64,000 nt of DNA, taken from assembly GCF_032118995.1 (NCBI RefSeq), contig NC_092651.1:10751285-10815284 (forward strand). Reading direction: 5' to 3'. Shown here one piece after another: positions 55,801 to 64,000 of this stretch; position 1 is the first letter of the stretch; every line of letters starts with the position of its first letter. Made by a program: the position numbers and the translations under genes. Below the pieces are notes generated by a model. That model was not told where the DNA came from and did no database searches. It worked only from the letters and a program-made list of their open reading frames with translations. Origin of the DNA: Asterias amurensis (Eukaryota > Echinodermata > Asteroidea > Forcipulatida > Asteriidae).

Positions 55801-58654
55801 CATGCCGGTGTGGCGGGAGATTCTGTCCCCCCAGGGATAAGGGCGACCTGTGAACAACCTTCTGATAGCGCTCCTGTATGGGGGACAGAATCTCAGGGGA
55901 ACAGAATATCCCTGAAAGATTTCCATAGGAATTCGAACTTGAATTAGTACTAACCTGGACAACAGCGTTGCAGAATTCTAACGAGTGCAGGAACATACAA
56001 AGTTCAGGGATGACTGTCCAATCTTCACGGGTCAAGCAGTGCCAATGGTCAACCCGGATGTCAAGTTTACGTGGCAGCCGCGAGTATAATGCCCCCAGCC
56101 CTGTTGCTAAGACCTGCCAAAGGAAGTAGGGGGTTAACGGTGTGTTCTTTGCCTGACAAATTATTGAGTGTTAAAACGATCCCAAATGAAAAGAAAATCT
56201 GTAAAAGTGTTGTGGCTGAGCAGTCAAGTGCACCAGACTCGAAAGCTCTGGTGTTTGTGATCAGCAGAATGTGCATTAGAGTTCTAGTCTAGACACTTAA
56301 CAATAACTAGTTCTTATATATAGCTCATCTCCCAATAACATCTCAATGCGCTTCACATAAGTGCCCTGGTCATTGGGCCAATAACATTGCTTTAATCTTT
56401 GTCAGCTCCATGGGGAGTATACAGCCCTGAACTGCCGTGGTGCCCCAGTGGCTTTTTCAAACACATTATCAACCTCAATCCTAGCAGTTACTCATTTATA
56501 CCCACGTACTTACCGGGCAAAGGTTTGTACTCTCAGCAATGTACTTGGCGATATTACTCCCTTGACTAGAGACAGAGATACATAGAAGGAGGGCATCCCT
56601 GGCCTGTTGGCCAACCTTGCCGTCCCGATGAAGAAACGGAATCAGGAGAGAGAAGAGAAGAAACTTGGCTGGCCCCTGGCTAGGGCTGGCATGGAATAGA
56701 TATTCCAGTAGCATTGGGTCCTGTAAGTGAAATAGTAGAATAAGTGATGATATTAAATGATTGATTGATTGTATTGATTGAAGTAAACAACAGAAATTGG
56801 ATAAAGATGACAACTGTTTTCGGGCATGGAATTTCATCTTTGAGAGGGCAAGGCAACTTTTATTTTACAAAAGGCACTTCCATTGGAAAATCAAATGCCT
56901 ACTGAGAAACTTTTGAAGGGGCACCACAGCCAAACCCTGGGGCAACAGAAGCAAAGGCCTTTATGGCCTTCATGTAATTTCAGGCCAGTGCTGAATTAAC
57001 CAAAATATGTTATTCACACCGTATGTAGCAAAAACTGCAAGGCACTCAATAATTGACATATCACAGAAGTTTTTGGTTTACTAAACACAGCATAGATGGT
57101 ACAAATACGGCAGGTGAAAGGAAACATTCACAAAGAAACTTTTTCTATGTGAACCGTTGTAAATCTAAATTCCCAGAGGTTGAATGAAAAGCCTTCAAAT
57201 ATTTGTTCATAGTCAGACTGGAAAAGCAAATACCTAAAAAAAAGTGAATACAACAAATTGTATTGTTTGAAGCAAGCATACTGTGTTTGTCCCGCAGTAG
57301 ATCTGACATGCACATAACGAACTGATTACTGATTGTCTCTTATTTGATAGTGCAACCCTAAACTCTGTATTCAGCTACAAAGGAAAGAAAAAAGAAAACC
57401 AATAAATTAAATAGAATAGGCCTACCAGTTGTAAGAAAGAAAACAAATATATATTTGAAATATCTACCTTTGATAAGGAGACACACAGCTGATGTAACAA
57501 CAAGACAAGATGCAGCTCCACTCTATCTGAGCAGTACTCCGAGCATGCTATGAGCAACCTCAATAGTGGGTTTAACAGGGCATTATGCATCAACACAGCC
57601 TGCTTGGCCTGGGCCAGCATCATCTCATAGATTCGTAATAGCTCCCTCTTCATGTCCTCAACGTGCTCCCCGCACTGTAAGCCCCACGACAGCAGCTGGT
57701 CCATCACGTTCTCCTCGATGGTTAGCTCCAGCATGTGGCCCATTACGCCCTCAGTGGGTTGGGTCTCCTCCACTAGGAGGTACATCATCTGGGTGGCGTA
57801 GTTAGCCACTGCTTGGATGTCGTCAAAGCTGGCTTTGGTGCGGGGAAAACGGCCACTACTGGCATTTTGCTTGACAATGATTCCTGGAGGGGCAATGTAT
57901 TACCGAACCATTTAGATTTATGAGTAAGGCATATTATAATTTGGCCCTTTGGGAAAAAAAGTGGGAATATTTTATCGAGGACAAGGGCTGACTTACATGG
58001 TGTAGGCTTGAATAGACTTTTTAGTCTATTTAATTACATAAATAAACAATCATCAGCAACCAGCAGTAAATAGTTTTTAAAATAGTTTCTTCATTGACAA
58101 TGTAATACAGGACTCTCATAAAACATGTGTACAAGATTTTGTTCTTTTCTTTTTCACAAAATCTGAAATCATACTAGCAAGAAGTAGTAACATACTTTTT
58201 AAGTGATTTAAAAAAATATTTATATTAAACAAAAACCACTGAACTTTGACCAGATACAAATAAGGGCTAAAAGACACTCCACAAAAAAGGGGGAAAATAA
58301 AGATAGACATTTTATGATTTTACAAAGTTTTAATAATTATGCCAAACAAAAACATATCATCTTCTCTGCTAGTTGTAACCTGCTTTTCTTTATAGGACAA
58401 AAACATTAAGAACAAACTACGACTGTAGGACAATAAATATTTAAATACACATAGGAACTCTTGAACTCACCTTTTATTTGAGCCCAGTGACTGCAGAACA
58501 CTTCAAAACAAGCCTGGGGATCAGCTCCTGCAGGGATAGCCATGGGCCCGACAGACCCCACAACACCCGGTAGAGGTGCCCCATTAGTCGACCCCCCAAT
58601 GGTGGTAATGGACGAAAGTGAAGACCCTGATAAACGCCGGATTAATCGACTCAT
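35011..58654 (-). CDS. FHIP1: FHF complex subunit HOOK-interacting protein 1 (FHIP1 / FAM160A type), complete, 11 exons
   Basis: Minus-strand exons: 58471-58654, 57468-57883, 56514-56720, 55955-56113, 54285-54371, 43270-43437, 41915-41994, 38807-40602, 38202-38380, 35705-35900 and 35011-35276. They sum to 3,738 nt, 1,245 aa, against about 970-1,040 aa for the two human paralogues. All sites are GT-AG and phases agree. FHIP1 proteins join FTS and a Hook protein and link dynein to early endosomes. The N-terminal helical RAI16-like region shows FEVFCSHWAQIK, LLVEETQPTEGVMGHML, FLLFSLLIPFLHRDGKVGQQ, ARDALLLCISVS, LATGLGALYSRLPRKLD, HCLTREDW and AATAYVNLFLTSITAPPL. Exon 8 (599 codons) is mostly disordered and Ser-rich, and starts with RYLVPCNHLM. 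The conserved C-terminal part has GPFMDAIFARLDTMMQNSFY, NLLLTGIVARLAYYPQPLIR and NLLVRAKEYL. It may be the single pre-duplication orthologue of FHIP1A/FHIP1B. The ATG at 58654 has an adequate context; any 5' UTR exon was not identified. Confidence 0.95.
35501..35676. mobile_element. Second copy of the AAGCCTGG inverted-repeat MITE
   Basis: The left end AAAGTCTGGTTCATATTTCC and right end GGAAGTATGAACCAGGCTTT match the element at 7858-8039. The copy is degenerate and lies in FHIP1 intron 10, a few hundred bases from the last coding exon. Confidence 0.7.
36102..36466. mobile_element. TTAA-flanked palindromic element (CTTGGATCGG family), copy 2
   Basis: TTAA at 36102-36105 and 36463-36466. Left arm AAGGAACACATTGCCTTGGA; right arm TCCAAGGCAATGTGTTCCTT. 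The centre has lost the perfect palindrome seen in copy 1 (TGGTCGGCCATTTATGAAAG only on one side). Confidence 0.85.
36780..37870. repeat. 114-bp satellite array, about nine units
   Basis: The word ACCTCTGCT (or close variants) recurs at about 36818, 36931, 37045, 37159, 37272, 37386, 37500 and 37620, a period of 113-114 bp, later 120. Units carry AACATTGCGCAGCAAAAGAC and AATATTGCAGGTCATTAAGT. Central units are over 95% alike; outer units decay. Since 114 is a multiple of three, periodic 38-residue frames stay open on both strands, but nothing suggests translation. Confidence 0.92.
38003..38078 (+). repeat. tRNA-like SINE head remnant
   Basis: TTATGGTGTCTTGACTTGCG stands in the A-box position and CCGGTTCGAATCCCACTT carries a perfect B box. 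No paired acceptor stem. Confidence 0.45.
41439..41888. mobile_element. Inverted-repeat element with CCTTTCACACGAG ends
   Basis: TTTAGCCCCTTTCACACGAG at the left and ATGTGAAAAGGGCTTTTG at the right are inverted. GAGGGTCCCTTGCTA and AGCAAAGGACCCTGGCTACA pair further in. Internal CTCGTGTGAAAGGACAAA and TCGTGTGAAAGGAATCC suggest compound structure. It ends about 27 bp from the FHIP1 exon 7 donor (41915). Confidence 0.7.
42495..43255. mobile_element. Three-level nested insertion (SINE > GGGCCCAATTTCA element > TTAA palindrome)
   Basis: Outer SINE-type sequence: CAGGGAGCTGAGAAAG near 42539 and TAGAGCACATTGAGATGG near 43206 match the contiguous copy at 45385-45560. Middle element: GGGGCCAATTTCATAAAGCT near 42566 to GCTCTATGAAATTGGGCCC near 43193. 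Inner element: TTAA 42765-42768 to 43150-43153, CTTGGATCGG family copy 3. It lies in FHIP1 intron 6. Confidence 0.8.
42765..43153. mobile_element. TTAA-flanked palindromic element (CTTGGATCGG family), copy 3
   Basis: AAGGAACACGTTGCCTTGGA and its inverse at the ends. The centre still has an imperfect palindrome, GGTCGGCCAATTATGGGAGT against CCCATAAATGGCCGAC. Confidence 0.87.
45385..45560 (+). mobile_element. Second SINE-type family, (ATT)n tail
   Basis: CAATGGAGTGCCATGGCAGT through GGAGCTGAGAAAGG and AAAGCGCATTGAGGCG to ATGCGCTTTATAAG, then ATTATTATT. Similar pieces are at 42495-43255 (split) and, on the minus strand, 56305-56455. Confidence 0.65.
46544..46585 (-). CDS. FHIP1: Candidate 42-nt cassette microexon of FHIP1
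   Basis: The minus strand reads a pyrimidine-rich tract ending TTCATTCATAG, then 42 nt encoding FSFADGDSGDVDNP, then GTAGGT. It lies between exons 5 and 6, both phase 0, so inclusion adds 14 acidic residues without a frame change (…ALHQ-insert-NPQDEIV…). It is absent from the minimal 1,245-aa model and from the human alignment region. Good splice signals and an open frame support it; expression is unproven. Confidence 0.5.
46945..47107. mobile_element. AGGACTAGTCC-type fold-back element
   Basis: GGAGTTCACAAAAAAGTTAG at the left, TTTCTTTGTGAAATCGACCC at the right, with several GGACTAGT units inside. Its right end abuts the AGGCACTGGA-family element at 47105 with no spacer. Confidence 0.65.
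47105..47470. mobile_element. AGGCACTGGA-family fold-back element
   Basis: CTGGACACCTTTGGTAATTG to CCAAAAGTGTCCGTGACTGC followed by TTAA (47467-47470). The left TTAA is missing, replaced by the end of the neighbouring element. Confidence 0.7.
49361..49810 (+). mobile_element. Full-length tRNA-derived SINE
   Basis: The head GTGTCGTGGCCGAGCGGTTA (A box) and GTGGGTTCGAATCCCCACCC (B box) resembles a Leu/Ser-type tRNA with a long variable arm. The body contains CCTTGAGCAAGACACTTAAC and CCCATGTGTTGTGTAACGCA. The 3' end TCAGCGCCTTGAGTACC is followed by TATAAGACTTCG and a (TTA)n tail (49761-49808). The polymerase III promoter looks intact. Confidence 0.88.
50002..50370. mobile_element. AGGCACTGGA-family element inserted in a dispersed repeat
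   Basis: Flanked by TTAA (49998-50001 and 50371-50374). The ends GGCAGTGGACACTATTGGTA and CCAATAGTGTCCAATGTCT are inverted. Host repeat sequence continues on both sides (49928-49997; 50375-about 50460). Confidence 0.85.
51078..51140 (+). repeat. tRNA-like relic
   Basis: AGATGGTTAGACTTCAGAAC, a possible anticodon arm CTTTGCAATCGCAAGG, and a perfect B box in GTGGGTTCGAATCCGG. The acceptor stem does not pair. Confidence 0.45.
53880..54008. mobile_element. GGCCGTGTCCG inverted-repeat MITE (129 bp)
   Basis: The ends GGCCGTGTCCGAAACGACGA and TCGCCGTTTCGGACACGGCC are inverted; arms extend about 45 bp through GGCTACAGCTACG. TA flanks both sides (53878-53879, 54009-54010). It lies in FHIP1 intron 5, about 280 bp from exon 5. 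Confidence 0.82.
55269..55334. repeat. 19-bp tandem repeat, about 3.5 copies
   Basis: GGCATGAATTAATTCAGAG units in tandem, essentially identical, in FHIP1 intron 4. The unit includes the palindrome GAATTAATTC. Confidence 0.9.
56215..56470. mobile_element. SINE head joined to a reversed second-family SINE
   Basis: GTTGTGGCTGAGCAGTCAAG to GTGATCAGCAGAATGTGC matches the head of the SINE at 49361. From about 56305 the sequence matches 45385-45560 in reverse (TCTCAATGCGCTTCACATAA, AGCTCCATGGGGAGTATACA). Confidence 0.65.
56823..56986. repeat. Dispersed short repeat, copy 2
   Basis: GGGCATGGAATTTCATCTTT to TGTAATTTCAGGCC, parallel to 25806-25972; its middle (CATTGGAAAATCAAATGCC) lacks the TTAA insertion seen at 50002. 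Confidence 0.65.
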
Positions 58655-60258
58655 GGTGATGCGATTTCAATGTCACACACGTTCACAAAGTCACCAACAG
58701 CAACGACTCTTCTTATTTCACTTCCATTTTGGCTGTGTGCCAAAACCACTGTGTCATGTTTCTGACTTTTACATCCTGTGTTTTTTCAAAAGAAAAACCA
58801 GGAAACATAATCCATCAATTAATAAATTACAGAATTTAAATCAACACAGTGACACACAAGCACAGGTGTCAGTGTGATCTACGCCGTACAACAAATACTT
58901 GTAACTTGTAGCAAGCAGATATGTTACAAAGTACACCTGCAAGAGAACATCTATCCCAGTGTAATGTTCATGGGTGTAGAAGTGTAAAATGAACCTCAAC
59001 TAAGTAAACAAGATGACATACAGGCACAGGTGTAAAGTATAAAGCAAGTGCAAATTGTATGCCCGTAGTACTTTGAACTGAAGTATTGCGTTACGTTTAG
59101 TATGAAGGCTCATTATATGAAAAGTCATACTGGCTGTCATCATTGCAATGTTTCCAGTGTATTTGTTGCATTTGTGGACAAATCTTCTCACCATACCAAG
59201 ACTATTATGTTGGGTCAGTGAAACAAGGTCGTATGTCATTTGGGGGTGAAAATGAGTACTTGAATGTATACAAAAGGTGCTTTGTTTGATTGAACTTTTA
59301 AGTTTAAACTGTCAAATTAAATTATTAAAGAGATACAGGTCATAATTTGCTAACATGTTTAAAGCAACAAAGTTGTATCTCAGACCATAACGCAAGCTCA
59401 GACACACGACCTTGATGCGCTAAGAAGTATGACATTGTTCCCCATTTAAACGACACAATGCAGTTTGTGCCACAAGGTTGTTTACATATTTTCAAGATAC
59501 AACATTTAGACCCGTCTAAAACCATACAGTGTCTGTGCAACAAGGTTATGTGATGATAATAAGGGCATACAACTTTTTAATATTTTTGTTTTAAAAATAA
59601 CATTATGTCTTCATAATTCATATTGTGTACTTGTCTTAACTCCATGGCGTAGTGTTTAGCCAGAGGGGTTGTCTGGGTGTCTTTTGGACACCCCGTTTTT
59701 AATTTGGACACCCGGTTGTACCTATTATTTACATTATATACGCATGTAAGGGACAAATTTTGACACCCAGTTTTTATAATTCAAGCAAATTTTGAAACCT
59801 TGCTTCATGATGGGTGTCCAAAAACAAAAACATGTCAGTAACTGGTCAGTATCATTAATCAGCTTGAAGATGCAGCATCAAAATTATTACACTAAACCGA
59901 GCCAGCACTAATCTAGTCTTTTTCCTGTCAATGTAGCAAGCTGTATTTTATTGCAAACTAGTGTTAGCATCATTTACCATAGTCTCTTCCGTCAACAAAC
60001 ACAAACAATCATAACAGAGAGAGACTACCATGTACGTTCTCTGTATGTACATAGAAAGTACCAGCAAACAATTAGTACCAAGGTCACATGTTCAGAAGTC
60101 AGAGCTTGATTTAGTGTGCTTTGCTACTGGTTCATGTTTTTCTGAGGTAGTGACGCTGTGTCACTGCAGTGTCGGTAGGCCTACTCAGTGTGCAGACTGC
60201 GCGCGGTGCACTAACTAAATAAAACATGCACTTTTTATGCACTTTTTATGAAACAACA

Positions 60259-60631
60259 TTAAAGCCATTGGACCCTTTCGGTAAACAGTATTGTCCAAGG
60301 CCCACACTTCGTGTATCACAACTTCTATATCAAATAACAAACCTGTGAAAATTTGGGCTTAATCGGTCATCGGAGTCAGGAGAAAATAACGGGAAAACCC
60401 ACCCTTGTATCCGCGCGTTTCGCCGTGTCATGACATGTGTTTAAAATAAATCCGTAATTCTCGTTAACGAGAATTGATATTGTTTTACTGTTTTCTAAAA
60501 AAGTAAAGCATTTTATGGAATAATATTTCAAGAGAAGTATTTCACCACTACCTTCTGTAACCCTGTAAGTTATTTGTAAATCTGTGAACTTTTTTTTTTT
60601 TTTCTGTACCGAAAGGGTCCAATGGCTTTAA
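60259..60631. mobile_element. TTAA-flanked element with CATTGGACCCTTTCGGTA ends
   Basis: TTAA (60259-60262) plus AGCCATTGGACCCTTTCGGT at the left; ACCGAAAGGGTCCAATGGCT plus TTAA (60628-60631) at the right, an exact 20-bp inverted match. The interior is related in wording to the AGGCACTGGA family (CCTGTGAAAATTTGGGCTTA). Confidence 0.85.
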
Positions 60632-62499
60632 TAACAAGACTAGAGCCGCAAGGGGTGGACGAAAACAGCAGCACTGCAGACCAGTGCAACAAAACAGTAA
60701 AATGGCATAGGCAACCAAAATTTAAAAAGGGTCACCAAAACTGCCAATATCATGGCTCTTGTTCAACTTCAAGTTGTTGACTTGATTTTGGTATCATCAA
60801 AACTGAACCAACTTCACAGCAAGACAAACAAGACCAACAAATGCACAAATGATTTACACTTTTAACTCACAAGTAAATATTATTTGGAAGTTAAAAAGAA
60901 ACTATATTTACCTTCACTGGTACAGTTGACATCATCAAGAAAATGAATAATGGACCAACATAATGAATCGTTTATTTTTCGGGCAGATGGGCGTCCGTTT
61001 ATTTACCACGAAAAGAGATAAGAGATTGAACTATTGATGTGTAACTGGTGTGCAGCAATCAACAGACAATTTACCTAAGATAGTGTGATTATACTGTGGC
61101 CATTATGCGGATTACCAGTGTAGTTGTCATTTCCTGGCCAAGTTTTTTGCAAGAGGGCGGGCTTCATACTTAACGGTGTCCCTTCTAAATAAACCAATGC
61201 TAAATATTCAAAAGTATTCAACATCTAAATTCTCTCAACATTTTGAAAACAATCAGATAATTTTTTAGACACGAAAATGTATTTTTTCCCCGACTGACTC
61301 GATGCCTGCAAGTTTTCATGAGGCATTACTCCCATTCCCAAGCTAAATACATACTACCAACTTTTTAAGCCTAAATTTGTCAAATCTGAAGCACAGAGCC
61401 CACAGGTTGGTATATAATACAATCTATTGATTGCACGATGTCCCAAAAAACTATTTTTTTAAAGATTGTGAGGGCCCTACAAATTTCAACAATCAGCTTG
61501 TAGATGAATGTTAGTGTTAACGTGTGGTGCACCCTTAAAAGAAAAAGTCACTGATTTGTCATGATATTTGGGGAAAAAAGAAAAGAAAAATGTTGTTAAA
61601 TTTATGATGAACATGTGAGTATTTATATGTGCTGTATATTAGGCAATCAAAGAGAAACTGTATTCTAAGGACGAGGTCAGGAGATGTACAGTAATGAAAA
61701 ACACAAAGACAATAAACATAACAAAATACAATAATATGTTTCTAATCAAAATAAGTTGCAGTTTTATTTTTATTTTTTCATTCCAAGAAAGCCTTCACGA
61801 CTTAAGTAAAAAACATGATGTGCAACATGACCTTGTGTATTGACATCTCACCATCTTAGAGGTTAAACGATGATGAAACAATGGAAAATGCACATCTTGT
61901 AAATGTGTGGCTTTTGCCTCTACCAGGGGCACCCTACTCAAATGACTTCATGTGCATATTATAAGGTCAGTTCTTACAACCCCCAACAAACCAGCACCAA
62001 ACTTCTCCATTCCAAGCATTACAATTTGATTAAATTGAGCACATTGCAATTGCAAGTAGTTTGATCTTCATCAACAAACCTTTGGGTGACATTAAACTGC
62101 TTAACCTGGCATATGCTCACAAAATTGAAAATTGTGGAAGATATGAGGATATAAATGCCCATAAAAAGTTCAATGTTATCTAAAATATACAAAGTACAAA
62201 CTTTTCCTCTATATAAAAACAATTTTTGTTTGTAGGCCAAATTTTACCGAGCTGAAAACTTCATTCAACTAAATTTGTAAAGGATATTTCTGCAAATTTT
62301 AGTTTAATAATAATAATAATAATAATATTAGGCCCTTATTAGCGGCACCTTTTACTACTTATCAATCACTTGGTCTCAAACATAAATCCCTTGCGGTATG
62401 CAAGCCAAATGAGCGCAGTTTGCTTAGCATTTACATCAACAACTATTTTCTCCAGGGTACCCATTTTCTCCAGGGTGAATTGAGTCAATTACAGTTAAG

Positions 62500-62570
62500 T
62501 CTTTTGCCCATGACCGGGATTCGAACCCAAACTCTATAGATGATGCGACCTCTGACGTCACCAGAAAACC
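62500..62570 (-). repeat. tRNA-derived SINE relic (minus strand)
   Basis: The minus strand carries GGGTTCGAATCCCGGTCATG, a perfect B box, preceded by CAGAGGTCGCATCATC. The A box is not convincing. Confidence 0.45.
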
Positions 62571-64000
62571 ATAACATACCCCAGGCTAAACCTTTGTGTT
62601 TTGGCAGCCAGCTAGAAAGTGTATGCAATCTTACCATGACTACGCGTCCTTTTGCCCGGCGAAACATGACACATACAATGGTTTGCCAACAAAGGGCGGT
62701 TTGAATGTAAACATAGGTCACATCGTCAATAGACTCTGCCAATCACAACTTGTGTCCAATGTACTGCCTGTTCTAATTTGACATACCAAGAGTGAATATT
62801 AGGCATGCAGTTTTTTTTCTTTAAAGGAAAAGGTCACTAATGCATTTTCTATCATTTATAAAGGGCACCTCAATTAGGTAATATTACTGTATAGCTTATT
62901 TGTGTGTCTACGTAGCTGTACAAAATTCAACTCGGCATACTAAACAGAAACAAAAGAAAACTTTGCTGAAAACTAGTGTCTAAAAATCACTTCGTTTATT
63001 TAATGGCACATTACTCGCAGTACACACAATTTATATACTACCTTTCACCTTTGATTGTCCACATCAACTATGCATCATTTAAATGTAAGAAACTAAGACT
63101 TGGCCCCAAACAATGTCAGTACATGTATTAGTAATCAACCCCACGGCAAACTCATGGTACGTCAAATCAATGATTTGTGCAATAGAAAATCTATTATTTA
63201 CAATTACGAAGGATTTTTGTTGTTGCTATTTACATGTTTGTGTTTTATTATTGGCAAAACAAAACTAAAAATAACTTATGACCACCACCATGAACAAACC
63301 ATTGTTTTAATTGACCACTTTTACCAATTAAAACAATTTAGTACATTTGCCTCGAATCACCTCTTAAACCAATGGTCAGTTCATTCGATTTTGCAGAATA
63401 AATGCATTTTAAAGTAAATAACCTAGATTTTTCTGTCATACTAAAACCTGAATTAATGTAAAAGCTGCTCTGAATAAACTGAACTGAAAATCATACAGAG
63501 GAAACAATTCAAAATGACAAACTTTAAACCCAAAAGCTTGCTTTCAAAGTCTGCACAACTGTGCAGTGGTGCATACCGAATGTGGCGTGTGCGCAATTTT
63601 CAACATCACCATATATCTTTACATACAAGTTGAAAGTCAAAACAGCAGACTGACATTCAGTAGCCGCGTGTGCAACACCAGTGCAAAGGGTTCATACCAG
63701 TCCTTCAAAGCAAAGCTTTTTAAGAGTAGTTTGTATTCAACATATCTGTTGTTTTTAAAGTAAAAAATATGTACAATCACTGGAAAAATAATTGAGATTG
63801 AATTTATAAATTAGTTGGTCCCCTTTCCTTTCTCTAATGTTCCATTTGCATAGATCCCACTACCACAATATGTACAAGTCGATAGACAATGCTGTCAAAT
63901 CTAGCTTAAAAAGAACCTATTTACAGGAGGGGGGGGGGGGGAGGTCGAACAAAGAATTTTAACCAATCAAATATCCAATGGTATTACACTTGATTTGGTA

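Larger units (their letters stand above)
58655..64000. other. Region upstream of FHIP1
   Basis: No coding exon was recognised in 5.3 kb. FHIP1 promoter and leader exons should lie here; a minus-strand donor-like GTGAAG|GTAAAT near 60912 is only a guess. Contents: a TTAA-flanked inverted-repeat element (60259-60631), a SINE relic near 62500, (AAT)n near 62307 and a G-run near 63930. Confidence 0.5.

Noticed and set aside
59660-59825. GGACACCC-rich segment with inverted words
   Set aside because: Short GGGTGTC/GACACCC words recur but no clear ends or duplication could be set.
1-64000. Search for viral, CRISPR-like, toxin or biosynthetic cluster content
   Set aside because: None seen: no reverse transcriptase, integrase, capsid, Cas or cluster-type genes on either strand; all long conserved frames belong to the five genes described.

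Overview
This is a window of animal nuclear DNA: genes are broken into short GT-AG exons by long, AT-rich introns, and roughly every kilobase of non-coding DNA carries short inverted-repeat elements, tRNA-derived SINEs or tandem repeats. The five protein genes are conserved deuterostome genes. The repeat style, and protein matches that are clearly orthologous to but distant from vertebrates, suggest an echinoderm. I favour a sea star, but that is inference. No operons, viral genes, toxin genes or CRISPR arrays were seen.

Layout. (1) 800-3678, minus: the first two coding exons of a TBC1D1/TBC1D4-type Rab-GAP; the rest of the gene lies off the left edge. (2) 9591-16413, minus, with a 5' UTR exon near 17409-17510: a complete seven-exon PGAP2, a GPI-anchor lipid-remodelling factor of 257 aa. 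(3) 17649-22445, plus: a complete eight-exon WDR55, 391 aa. Its start lies about 150-240 bp from the PGAP2 5' exon, so the two share a bidirectional promoter. Two extra tandem copies of the WDR55 tail follow the stop codon. (4) 23928-25576, plus: a complete two-exon METTL7A-like (TMT1A) methyltransferase, 286 aa. (5) 35011-58654, minus: a complete eleven-exon FHIP1 (FAM160A type), 1,245 aa, the dynein-adaptor subunit of the FTS-Hook-FHIP complex, with a candidate 42-nt cassette microexon. For the four complete genes, exon lengths and splice phases add up exactly to an uninterrupted reading frame.

The genes do not form one pathway: Rab GTPase control, GPI-anchor maturation, ribosome biogenesis, a membrane-bound methyltransferase and endosome transport. 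Only PGAP2 and WDR55 are plausibly coupled, by their shared promoter. METTL7A-like and FHIP1 converge across about 9.4 kb without recognisable exons.

The accessory interest is in the mobile DNA. A family of 68-118 bp terminal-inverted-repeat elements occurs four times, each flanked by its own 9-bp target duplication. A 495-bp element has 33-bp perfect inverted ends and a perfect 8-bp duplication. Several fold-back families insert at TTAA, one of them with an empty site elsewhere in the window. A three-level nest of insertions lies in a FHIP1 intron. A 114-bp satellite, and a hexanucleotide array grown from a SINE tail, complete the picture. I found no wholly new gene system. The most novel items are the small 9-bp-duplication element family, the WDR55 tail triplication and the FHIP1 microexon.
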